DNA of 25,000 nt from Priapulus caudatus. Taxonomy: Eukaryota; Priapulida; Priapulimorpha; Priapulimorphida; Priapulidae. The notes beneath the pieces are model-generated. The model ran no database searches and was not told the DNA's origin. It saw only the letters and a program-made list of their open reading frames with translations. The stretch spans positions 206,440 to 231,439 of the forward strand of contig NW_014577495.1 in assembly GCF_000485595.1 (NCBI RefSeq), in the 5' to 3' direction. Positions 9,153 to 17,820 of the stretch are shown piece after piece (position 1 is the first letter of the stretch; the number at the start of each line of letters is the position of its first letter). The translations under genes were made by a program, and so were the position numbers.

Positions 9153-10976
9153 CTAGGACTGGAACGCGTGCAGCTGGTCGCCGAGCCCCTGCTGCTGCAG
9201 GATATCGACGGCGGCGTTCGTGAACGGCGTCGGGCCGCACACGCAGACGAGCAGCTTGCTGCTGTCCGACAGCACCGCGGGCAGGACGCGACGCACGATA
9301 GCGGCGTCGACGCGCCCGCGCTCGCCCGTCCAGCCGTCACCGGCCTGCGAGAGCACGTGGTGCACGCCGAACCGGCCCGGCTTGCGGCACGCAAGCGCGT
9401 CGAAGTCCTTCCGCCAGACTATGTCCGCCTCCGTCTTGTTGAAGAACACGAGCGTGACAGCGGGCGCCGCATCGTCGTCGCCGTCGCTTTCCTCGAGCGC
9501 GCGGTAGATGAGGCGTATCATCGGCGTGATGCCCGTGCCGGCGGCGAACATCACGAGATGCGTGCATCCATCGAGACGGGACGCCGAGAAGCGGCCGTCG
9601 AACGACGAGACGCGCAGCGCGTCGCCGGCCACGAGCCGGCCGAACATTGGCGTCAGCGCGCCGTCGTCGTACACCTTCACGACGAGGTAGAGCGCGCGTC
9701 CGGCGGCGACGCGCGGGTCCTGCGCGGCGGGGTCGAGCGAGGGCAGCACGGCCGTGTACGGCCGACTCACCTCCACGCCGTCGACCGTCGCCGTGACGAA
9801 CACGTGCCGGCCGACGGGCACGCGCATGCGGCAGCCGGCAGGCAGCCCGACGCCGATGAGCAGCGTGTCGTGGCTGACGCGCCGCGACGACAGCACCTCG
9901 CAGTCCCAGTAGTGCGGCTCACGCGCCGCCGTCTTGTCCCACGACGTGTGCCCGCACAGCGGCTGCCCGACATCCGGCCACACGGCGCCCGGCGGCGCCT
10001 TCGTGAGCGTGATCTCGACGCGGCCGCGCGCGTCGACGCGGATCGCGTGCTCATCGTCGTCCTCGCTCAGCGCGCCCTCCAGCTCGAGGTGGATCTCGTA
10101 CGTGCGGTCGCGCACGCGGAAGAGCGCGCGCAGGTCGCGACCCCGCCGATCGACGACGACGAGGTCGCGCTCGAAGCCCTCGCAGCGCGTGTACACGACG
10201 ACGACGAGCACGTCGTCGCGCTGCCACCACTCATAGTGTGGCTTGGCGGGGGACGTCGCCGTCGGCGCGTTCCGCAGCGGCAGGCGCTTCTCGATCGACA
10301 GCAGCGACTCCTCCGAAGCCGACACCGAGTACTCGTTGCGCGGCTTGTAGAGCCGGAAGTTGGGCTTGCTGCGTGCGGGGCTGCCGACCATGCGGCCGAC
10401 GAGGCACTTGCTGAGCATCGACTCGATGTTCACCCAGCGGTGCACCTCGTTGAAGAGGTCGAGCGCGTCCTGGCCCGCGCCGCGCATCAGCTCGTCGGAT
10501 CCGCCCGGGTGATACTGCATGTAGGGCGTCACGTTGTAGACGGTGCCCTTCAGGCACATCCAGCAGTCGTCGGGCGCATTGTGCCGCGCCAGCTGCTCCG
10601 GAGTCACGCTCAGACGGTTGCCGCCGACGCCCGCCAAGTCGACGCCGCTGTTTCCGAGCCGCACCCAGTCCATGAGCGAGTGGCGCGGCAGCAGCGCCAC
10701 CTTCCCTCTCCGCTCGATGGATTCTGACGAGCTCTTTCCCGTCTGCAGGCGTTGTTGGCTCTCCGTCGCCGGGAACTGCGGCACCGACATTACGGGCGTG
10801 CTGTCTTGAGAGCTCTCCTGGCTGGCCATGTCGGCTTCCTTACTGCTGCTTATAACTCCCGTGTTCTCTGGGATTACCGGGACGTTGATGTTGATGGCCG
10901 GACAATCTGCAACGTTTGGCACCACTTCAGCTGCAGGTGCCGTTGCCATGACGACGTTCGAAGAATTACAACCCAT
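9153..10976 (-). CDS. CYB5R4: Cytochrome b5 reductase 4 (Ncb5or), intronless reading frame
   Basis: CYB5R4 is a flavo-hemoprotein that passes electrons from NAD(P)H through FAD to a b5 heme; in mammals it is linked to the ER and fatty-acid desaturation. From the ATG at 10976 it is 607 residues. Domains: MDW motif and cytochrome b5 (about 100-196) with heme ligands His156 (HPGG) and His179 (VHRWVN), 23 apart as in the family; a CS/p23 domain (about 245-335); an FAD domain with RPYT at 405-408; an NAD domain with GTGITP at 480-485 and CGPTPF at 580-585. The C-terminus LHAFQS is natural. Start choice: ATG 10976 gives MGCNSS; the frame runs open to 11006, where TTACAG could be a splice acceptor, with a TAG at 11015-11013 beyond. 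ATG 10790 (MSVPQF) aligns best with vertebrate starts and would give 545 residues. No intron interrupts the frame, and third positions are nearly all G or C. Confidence 0.95.
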   Translation of the reverse strand: MGCNSSNVVMATAPAAEVVPNVADCPAININVPVIPENTGVISSSKEADMASQESSQDSTPVMSVPQFPATESQQRLQTGKSSSESIERRGKVALLPRHSLMDWVRLGNSGVDLAGVGGNRLSVTPEQLARHNAPDDCWMCLKGTVYNVTPYMQYHPGGSDELMRGAGQDALDLFNEVHRWVNIESMLSKCLVGRMVGSPARSKPNFRLYKPRNEYSVSASEESLLSIEKRLPLRNAPTATSPAKPHYEWWQRDDVLVVVVYTRCEGFERDLVVVDRRGRDLRALFRVRDRTYEIHLELEGALSEDDDEHAIRVDARGRVEITLTKAPPGAVWPDVGQPLCGHTSWDKTAAREPHYWDCEVLSSRRVSHDTLLIGVGLPAGCRMRVPVGRHVFVTATVDGVEVSRPYTAVLPSLDPAAQDPRVAAGRALYLVVKVYDDGALTPMFGRLVAGDALRVSSFDGRFSASRLDGCTHLVMFAAGTGITPMIRLIYRALEESDGDDDAAPAVTLVFFNKTEADIVWRKDFDALACRKPGRFGVHHVLSQAGDGWTGERGRVDAAIVRRVLPAVLSDSSKLLVCVCGPTPFTNAAVDILQQQGLGDQLHAFQS

Positions 10977-11006
10977 TGCGCCAGTGTTGAGAAAAACACT
11001 GGGCAC

Positions 11007-11009
11007 CTG
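11007..11009 (-). other. Possible splice acceptor upstream of CYB5R4 start
   Basis: On the minus strand the sequence TTATTAGTTACAG immediately precedes the open frame, with the frame closed just beyond it. This suggests a 5' non-coding exon further upstream, but the polypyrimidine tract is weak. Confidence 0.4.
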
Positions 11010-11153
11010 TAACTAATAACAATGCCATAAACCTTAAAAACTAGCGTGCGTCAGACTCGCGCTAAATATTTGCAGTGTGTACATACTATGTCATATGAGT
11101 CTATTCCGCTCAAAATACGCGCTGGCCTGCTCCAAGCTAGCCCTGCCAATGAA

Positions 11154-11225
11154 GACACACAGACACACACACACACGCACACACACACGCACGCACGCGC
11201 GCACACACACACATACAGTGACAGA

Positions 11226-11261
<36 letters not shown>

Positions 11262-11268
11262 CACACAA
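11154..11268 (+). repeat. CA and ACGC microsatellites upstream of CYB5R4
   Basis: A CA-rich run with interspersed CGCA changes at about 11220 into a nearly pure ACGC run. It lies about 180 bp upstream of the CYB5R4 ATG and can form Z-DNA in principle. Confidence 0.9.
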
Positions 11269-11402
11269 CCAACATGGCCTTACGCTGCCCCAAATAACTA
11301 CAAAACAAACAACAGGGACAGATAACGTTGTACCACCGCGGCCCAAGTCTACTTTACGACCATCAATTAAGTGCTACGTCTACGCAGAGTCCTACCATAA
11401 GT

Positions 11403-11630
11403 AATGGCATTGTAGCTCCAAGAAACGGTATTGCTACTGCTAGGGTTAGAATAGACAATCCGTATAGACAATCCGTCGCACAGCCTAGCTGGTCGGGCTA
11501 ATGTCATTGTAACCCGACCAGGCTGTGTGAGTAACGTCAATACACCAAATTGTGACTATACGTCAATACGTCAGACCAGGCTGTGTGACTAACGTCAATA
11601 GCAATACCGTTTCTTGGAGCTAATGTCATT
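11403..11630. mobile_element. Foldback (MITE-like) element with nested inverted repeats
   Basis: Outer arms at 11403-11439 and 11596-11630 are inverse copies with a 23-bp perfect core (11414-11436 against 11599-11621, containing CCAAGAAACGGTATTGC). Inside, CACAGCCT...GGTCGGG faces CCCGACCAGGCTGTGTG, and the latter has a second direct copy at 11571-11600. No clear target-site duplication is visible, so mobility is inferred from structure only. Confidence 0.6.
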
Positions 11631-11639
11631 GATGCATCG

Positions 11640-14197
11640 ACCCACACGACCCCAGAATAAATAGCAGCAGCTCAAGCTTAGGTTACACCCCAAATTACTT
11701 AATATGACAATGTACCAATGAATACGCTGTTGAGATTTAACTTCTCACCTTTACACCCGCTGGTGCTTCTATAAACAAGGCCGACGATGCTGTGACCCTT
11801 ATGTCATCACTTTCCATCGTTTACGAGGATTAGCTAACGAATGCGCATATTTACATCGCGCGCAGCATCGCCTGACAGTTTAAAGGTGGCGCCACTTACA
11901 AGGACCCTCCCATATCTGAAAATTTTTCAGTGGAAGTGTTTTGTAGTTCAGGCAATTTCTTTGTTATTGTCAAGGTAAGAGCTCTAATTCGCTATAATAT
12001 CATCTAGTTTATATACAAAATTATAAAGCCAATATATTAACGGCTAATGTGTCATGATTTACTGCTCAAAATATTGCAATACCAAGTTGCTGTACTGAAA
12101 GTCAGACTGAGAGTCAGTACTGGCCTAGGCGTTTATGTTATGCCTTATGGGTAGGGGCGTGTTTCCCATTGTTAATTAATTAGTTTAATTTATGGTAAAT
12201 CCAATTTCACAGGTGAAAAATAATTTACTTAAGAGTCCTTGTTTTTCATGATGTATAGTGTCCTGCGTGAATCTTTCCAAAGAGGTTGACGATTTTGTCT
12301 AAAATGTAATAATTGTTATGTAAATTAACACTGTGTTTGTGGTTTTAATACTTTTGTTTAAGAAACTATAATCCGTTACCCGAGTGCAGTACGTTATTAC
12401 AATAATGATTAGAAATGTTATATCTGCCTAAATGGGACAGCCTAATGTGTATGCAATGAAGGCTGTTATGTTAATATCCGTTATTTTGAATATTAAAGTA
12501 TGACACAATTTCACATCATGCTTTGATTTCAACAGTAATCAGTTTTTTATCAGACGACAAATAAAAGATATCACAAAGAGTAAGCCATCAAAATACCTGT
12601 GAGCAGAAATGAGCGAATTAGATGTTGGGCAAAGTGAGGGGATATCAGGGCACGAGAAAAAGATAACTCAATTGACGACTGAATCACTGAAATATCAGTT
12701 GACAAAATATTAGTGCGCGAAATTAGCGCTATTTTGTCGGCGGCCACCGGTTCAACCCCCTAAACCGCCGGTTCAAACCGCCCCCTTATGATCAGTCCAC
12801 TTGGCCTATTCAAAAGTTTGCTTATCTTGCCTTTATATCAACAATATTTACCTAGTGACTACTAAGAAGTAAATCATGTTCCAGTGATTCCTGTCACACA
12901 AGTAGAACTCCACTGATAGCAATGAAATACTGAAATACTATGAGTGTGCCTAATAAACACAAAGCTAAATACTTTTAGTAATAATAGAATAAATTGAACA
13001 CAATTAAGGACCTGTTCAATTTGTCTAGGGGCCTGTTTAAAATTTTAGGTGGGCCTGTTCACATTTTGGCTCATTTCATGCCTTGAAATATGGTAGTCAA
13101 TCTTCACTGGGAATTTTGAGGTTTTTTTTTTGAGGGGTTAACTTGAGGAGGGGAATTTTGTGTGTGCTGCCACATGGAAAACACATGTTATACCCCTAAT
13201 CTAGCAGGGCTACGTTATCCTATCTCTGCGTACAATGGGATATAATTCTATTTAGACAGGAGTAGGATGATGGTGTCTAGTGAGTGGAAGAAATCCTATA
13301 TTTACATTAAGTATGTTTACGATAGATCATGATGGTGACTGGTGTATCAAATCAGTGAAATCACTACCACTACCTAGTGAATGTGAATTTATACCTGTCA
13401 GCAGTTATTTTAACATTTCAACACACAGCGTGGCTTACTACAGTAGAAATTTTCACTACAAAAAGAGTGTGTAATGCTTGAAATCATGTTTAAAAATGAA
13501 CATTGTAAAAGAAAAATACCGTAAACATGAAAGCAGAAGTTACTTTATATAAATTAATTATTCATTTTTAGTTTATTAACAAAACATTTTGTTATAAAAT
13601 ACAGGATTAAAAAAGTTTGAGAGTTTTCGAAATGTCCAGATTCTCCGGTGGTTCGCATTTTTGGACTTCTACTGTAGGAGTTTATTAGATGGTATAATTA
13701 CATGGGGGGGAGCTATTACATGCTTATTAGTAGTCGGCTAGTCGCACGTACACAAGACATCTTTGTGAAGCAATGTCCTCCTCCAAGCATGCATTATCTG
13801 TGTGGGCGGGGTTTGTGGAGTAATGACGTAGTTTCTGGTAGCCCTATGTCCGTACCGTGCATGTGGGCGTATCCACATCCTAACCACGTATATTGCGAAT
13901 ATCCATTGCACAATGTCTTACGCGATGACTATGCGGGAAATCTGGTCACGCCTCTGTGTACGCGCGCATTCCTGGAGTGGTTTTTGACTTGGCTAAGCAG
14001 CATAGCATTTGGTGTCATTGCCCCACTGTGCGCGTGAAGTACAAGGCGGTAGTACGTGAATGATTATCGCTTGTTTTCTCAGTCCTACATTGCTGCTTTA
14101 ACACGTGAGTTCATTCTACTGCCAGGACATTATTGAGGCTGGATTTTACTAGTTAGTGCTCGAACTATCTGTGGCTATATCAGTGATGTAAGTATAT
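11640..14197. other. AT-rich intergenic DNA between divergent genes
   Basis: No gene is supported. Strong donor-like sequences occur on both strands near 11893-11899 (minus, GTAAGTG) and 11975-11980 (plus, GTAAGA), flanking a GC-richer patch at 11840-11910. A short duplicated CCGGTTCAA motif lies near 12748-12775. A 111-codon plus-strand open frame at 13702-14037 has no recognisable domain. Confidence 0.5.
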
Positions 14198-14202
14198 GCA
14201 GG

Positions 14203-14562
14203 CAGGGCGCGAATTAGCACAGGCCCACCGGCATATGCCGGAAAATGATTTGGAGGGCCGGTAACATTGACAAAACACCGGCCTTCTGAGTCGGTGGTTT
14301 CACGTGTTAGCGAGTACTTACATTTTTATTTATACCATTAATGGGCAAATAGCCTCTAAATTACTGTTTTACCTGAAGGATGTCACATGTGCCATAATTT
14401 ATCAACATTGGCTCAATCGAGAATCGAGAATGCAAGCGTGAAACATGACATTGATTTTCAAACAAAATTTGTGAGGGCTGATAAATTATGGTGAGGGCTA
14501 GTAAAAAATTGCTGTTACCAGCCCTCTGGGCCGGTGCAAAAAAATCTGAATTTTATGCCCTG
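14203..14562. mobile_element. 360-bp CAGGGC-ended non-autonomous element
   Basis: The segment starts CAGGGCGCGAATT and ends with the inverse ATTTTATGCCCTG; it is flanked by GCAGG on both sides (14198-14202 and 14563-14567). GGGCCGGT-type motifs recur inversely inside both ends, and a CCGGCATATGCCGG palindrome lies near the left end. CAGGG ends are typical of hAT elements, but hAT duplications are usually 8 bp, so the class is uncertain. Confidence 0.55.
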
Positions 14563-14621
14563 GCAGGTTATAAAGGCATATAAGTGGGTGATATATTACC
14601 TTTGTTTAATCATTAATTTGT

Positions 14622-15720
14622 TAGGGGTGTAACGATTCACCAATGTATCGATGAATCGCGATACAGCGGCCTTACAATACAATAATTAATACTCGGTATC
14701 CGTTTTGCGATACAAACGACACGGATGTTAAACAGTGAATGAGGCAAGCTAAACTGTTTAATAATGCACGTGTAAATTCCTTTTACATTGAATCCTTTCT
14801 TTTATTTGATAAACTATTAGTTTCACCTACTACCTACGGCTGTCGTAGAAGTCAATATATGTGGCGCGCTTGTATTGCCGCCAAAATTGTTACCGCAAAA
14901 CAATCAAGAGTGCTGTTTGACTGGTGTGGGTCGATATTGCGCACGTACAGTAGCGCTCATAGGGTCTATATCCCCCAGGGTACTGCCGGAACGTACCCTG
15001 GTAACTATCTAGCTGATGTGGTTAGGGTTAGAGTTAGTGTTAGGGAGTAGGCGTAGGCGACTCACTAGACTCGTTAGTCGAGTAGGCATATTAGATAGTT
15101 ACCAGGGTACGTTCCGGCAGTACCCTGGGGGACATAGACCCTATCAGCTACAGTAGCACTGTGTACATGGCATTCATGTAAGTGGAGCCGTTGATTACAG
15201 GTTAGTCTAAAGCGCACTCAGATTGTCCTAAAATAAAAAAAATCGAGTTACGTTGCAGTTGGGTATTAATATAATTGAACTTTTGTAATTTGCCCTCGGT
15301 CTGTAACGTGCAAAATAAATCGGCGGAAGCACAACTTGGCCAGGTTGGCAGCACAATCCCGCGGTGTAATTTCAGCAGTCAAAAATAAAGATGTCCAAAC
15401 TCACTGTAGTTTTATGAGGAATGCGAATGTATGCTAATAGAAATTTGTAGGTATATACCTATATATATCTTTATGCACTAACTATCATATACTCTAAAAT
15501 TCTAGGGTATTGTATTCCTTGAATTAGAATTGAATTAGTTGATTTACAAATAACCATTAATAATAAAAAACATGGTTAATTCGTACATCATGACAAATTT
15601 ATTGTAGTATGCAATTCACAATTCACTCTTTGTGGCTGTGTATCGCGATACGTTTCATATCGTGATCTATGTATCGAGATACGTATCATATTGTGACCCT
15701 AGTGTATCGTTACACCTCTA
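14622..15720. mobile_element. 1.1-kb hAT-like non-autonomous element
   Basis: Ends are inverse copies of the type TAGGGGTGTAACGATTCAC (left) and TAGAGGTGTAACGATACAC (right, reverse complement). Flanks TAATTTGT (14614-14621) and GTATTTGT (15721-15728) match at six of eight positions, as expected for an old 8-bp duplication. Both subterminal regions carry several TATCGNGATA-like motifs, a usual hAT transposase-binding arrangement. No transposase domain is recognised. It is interrupted by a younger MITE. Confidence 0.72.
14955..15148. mobile_element. 194-bp MITE with 57-bp inverted repeats and 9-bp duplication
   Basis: Terminal inverted repeats 14955-15011 and 15092-15148 differ at only two positions. 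Exact 9-bp direct repeats TACAGTAGC flank it (14946-14954 and 15149-15157). Each arm also contains its own small inverted repeat, CCAGGGTAC / GTACCCTGG. A 9-bp duplication with long inverted repeats fits Mutator-like elements; this class is inferred. It sits inside the 14622-15720 element. Confidence 0.88.
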
Positions 15721-15763
15721 GTATTTGTGTAGGAATTATGGAGTTGTACAATAATTCTAGCAC

Positions 15764-15888
15764 TTCTCACCTCTCTCTCTTCCCCCGTCTCTCTCTCTCT
15801 CTCTCTCCCACTCTCCCTCACCTTTTCTCTTCCTCTTGCTCCTCTCTCTCTCTCATTCGTGCTCTTACTCTCATTCTCTCCCACACTC
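15764..15888 (+). repeat. CT-rich microsatellite
   Basis: Mostly CTCTCT with scattered other bases, just downstream of the hAT-like element and upstream of the claudin-like gene. Confidence 0.85.
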
Positions 15889-16034
15889 TTGCTGTGTGTG
15901 TGATTCATAATCTGGTTCCAGTATATTAGTATACCATTGAAATGAGGGCTGGCTTGAGGCTAACCGCGATTCTGTCGCGAAGTCCACAGTGCCTTTGTGC
16001 TCGTTAGTTTAGCATTGCTTTCGTTGTTCCCACA

Positions 16035-16123
16035 GTTTATTGGCCGCCATCGACGATACTACGTGAGCAGTGAGTAAAAGCAGAAGGCAGCTAGCTAGCA
16101 ACACACACACACACACAGAAGTC
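16035..16123 (+). other. Probable 5' UTR of the claudin-like gene
   Basis: TTTCGTTGTTCCCACAG at 16019-16035 is a good 3' splice site, suggesting that the 5' UTR continues from an upstream non-coding exon. A CA microsatellite (about 16100-16117) lies directly before the start codon. Confidence 0.45.
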
Positions 16124-17471
16124 ATGGGCTATCGTATGTGCACGGGTCTCGTCAGCCTATGCCTGTTTCTCGCCACGGCGTCGGCCGTCGTAGCGTTCTT
16201 CGTCGACTTCTGGGGAGAGTTTGTGTTTGCGAACGTCGTGCATGGCGGAACGTTTGGCCTGTGGAGAGTCTGTCCCGTCAGGCTCACCCACAAGACATGC
16301 GACTGGATCCACAAGGACCTGCCCAATCTCGATAGGTTGAATGGCATACCTAGTAAGTATCTAACCATTACGTGGGGCAGTCGGAGATAGCAGTGTGTAC
16401 TGGCACTGGGAAGGGGCATGACAGTACTGTAAAACACAACGTGTTGATGTTAATGATGGTCAGATGATGTTGTTGATGGTGATGATGAACTTGATGATGT
16501 TGTTGATGGTGTTGATGTTGTTGATGATGTTGATGATGTTGATGATGATGTTGATGATGATAATGATGATGCTGACACGTAACAACACTGTGTTTGTGTC
16601 TTTTCAGATTGGTTCCTCGCCTGTGAGATCATGTTTACTATATCGACTGGCTCGCTGGTATTCTGCCTCATCCTGCTGCCTTTCTATGGATGCCTGTGCT
16701 CTAAGGGAGGTGGCTGCTTCAACTTCATGGGCCGCATGATCTACTCCACGCTCGTTCTTGCTGGTAAGACCCTGAAGCTTAGCTCTTCACTCATCCGTAT
16801 TTACTTTTAACTGACAGTTTGAGTTGGCAGATGTGAGCAGCAACATAATCAGCACCTAAGAATAAGCTATGATAACGTGGCACCATCTAGTGTAGCTTGC
16901 AGTATTAGTATATATGTAGTTTTCTGCTTGTGTTTGAGTGACTTGTGTCATTATTATGCAATGGTGATGGCCCTGCATCATGAGTGTGCTACAGTGTTGC
17001 CACATGTGTCGTTAATTCACTACAGTGTTGACCCTGCATCATTACCATGCTACAGTGTCACCCTGTGTCGTTAATGTGCTACAGTGTCGCCCCCTGTGTC
17101 GTTAATGCGCTACAGAGTCGCCCCTGTGTTGTTAATATGCTACAGTGTCGCCCCTGTGTTGTTAATGTGCTACAGTGTTGCCACCTGTGTCGTTAATGCG
17201 CTACAGTGTTGCCATCTGTGTCGTTCATGCACTACAGTGTCGCCCCTGTGTCGTTAACGTGCTACAGTGTCGCCCCCTGTTTGCAGCGCTGGTGATGGGT
17301 GTTGGACTGCTGGTGTTCGGACTGGAGGTGCATCTGGGAGACAGAGAAGTGATCCTGGGGAAGACCGTTCACGGACTGGAGTGGGCGTTCTGGCTCATGG
17401 TCGGCTCGTGGGCCATGACGGCTATCTCGGTGTCCGTGATGTTCCTCGCACACCGACGGGCCCTCGACTAG
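16124..17471 (+). CDS. Claudin/PMP22-superfamily four-helix membrane protein, three exons
   Basis: Exons 16124-16352, 16608-16763 and 17287-17471 join in phase 1 at both GT-AG junctions to give 189 residues ending at TAG 17469-17471. Four hydrophobic segments are seen at about residues 7-27, 79-103, 119-142 and 157-182, the superfamily topology with both ends cytoplasmic. The first extracellular loop has Trp30, GLW at 45-47, Cys50 and Cys59, matching the W-GLW-C-C signature; the two cysteines normally form a disulfide. Family members build or regulate cell junctions or modulate channels; which of these applies cannot be told. The C-terminus RRALD lacks a clear PDZ-binding motif, unlike many claudins. 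ATG 16124 is chosen because it places six residues before helix 1; the frame is open further upstream but without an earlier ATG. Confidence 0.88.
16455..16575 (+). repeat. GATGTT/GATGAT repeat in intron 1 of the claudin-like gene
   Basis: Trinucleotide-period repeat of GATGTT and GATGAT units, ending about 30 bp upstream of the exon 2 acceptor at 16607. Confidence 0.9.
16974..17286 (+). repeat. About ten 30-bp units ending in the exon 3 splice acceptor
   Basis: Units read GTGCTACAGTGTCGCC followed by CCTGTGTCGTTAAT. Copies of the CTACAGTG core occur at about 30-bp spacing from 16988 to 17262. The last unit runs CGCCCCCTGTTTGCAG and so supplies the polypyrimidine tract and AG of the exon 3 acceptor. 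Confidence 0.92.
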
Positions 17472-17621
17472 AAGCGACCGCGCAGCAGGACGATAGACTG
17501 GCGACGTCCACCGTCATCATTGCCTCGGGGTCTGACCGTTGTGGGTCGGGCGCCGCGAGAGAGCTAAACTAGAGAGACAGTCTATAGTAGTGACTGCGTG
17601 TGTGTGCTGCTTGCATTCGTG

Positions 17622-17820
17622 TTGTGATGTCGGTGATGTTAGGTGATGTCAGGTGACGTCTGATGATGTTTGCTGATGTCAGGTGATGTTAGGTGACATC
17701 AGGCAACGTCAGGGGACGTTAAGTGACGTCAGGTGACATCGGGGGAGGTTAGGTGATATCAGGTGAGGTCAGATGATATAAGGTAATGTCAGATGACGTT
17801 AGGTGACGTTTGCATGTAGG
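17622..17820 (+). repeat. 10-bp-period CRE-like minisatellite
   Basis: About twenty units of consensus GGTGATGTCA or GGTGACGTCA with an almost exact 10-bp period, 150 bp downstream of the claudin-like stop codon and probably in its 3' UTR. One unit contains a full TGACGTCA octamer (17724-17731); many others contain TGACGT or variants. Confidence 0.9.

Noticed and set aside
8302-9156. Open frames encoding RLGP or ART repeats
   Set aside because: They follow from the 12-bp minisatellite, whose period is a multiple of three; every frame is open and no other coding evidence exists.
9084-10727. 547-codon plus-strand open frame opposite CYB5R4
   Set aside because: It is the antisense shadow of a very GC-rich coding sequence; its product is an Arg/Ala/Val-rich string without a domain, while the minus strand has all CYB5R4 motifs.
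11046-11346. Thr/His- and Cys/Val-rich frames over the CA/ACGC repeats
   Set aside because: Simple-repeat artefacts.
13702-14037. 111-codon plus-strand open frame
   Set aside because: No recognisable family and no splice or promoter support; likely chance.
14739-15050. 103-codon open frame within the hAT-like element
   Set aside because: It crosses the boundary of the nested MITE, so its 3' half is transposon terminus; no hAT transposase motif is visible.
15000-15060. Telomere-like GTTAGGGTTAG segment
   Set aside because: Only one or two TTAGGG-like units inside the MITE loop; too short to be an interstitial telomeric array.
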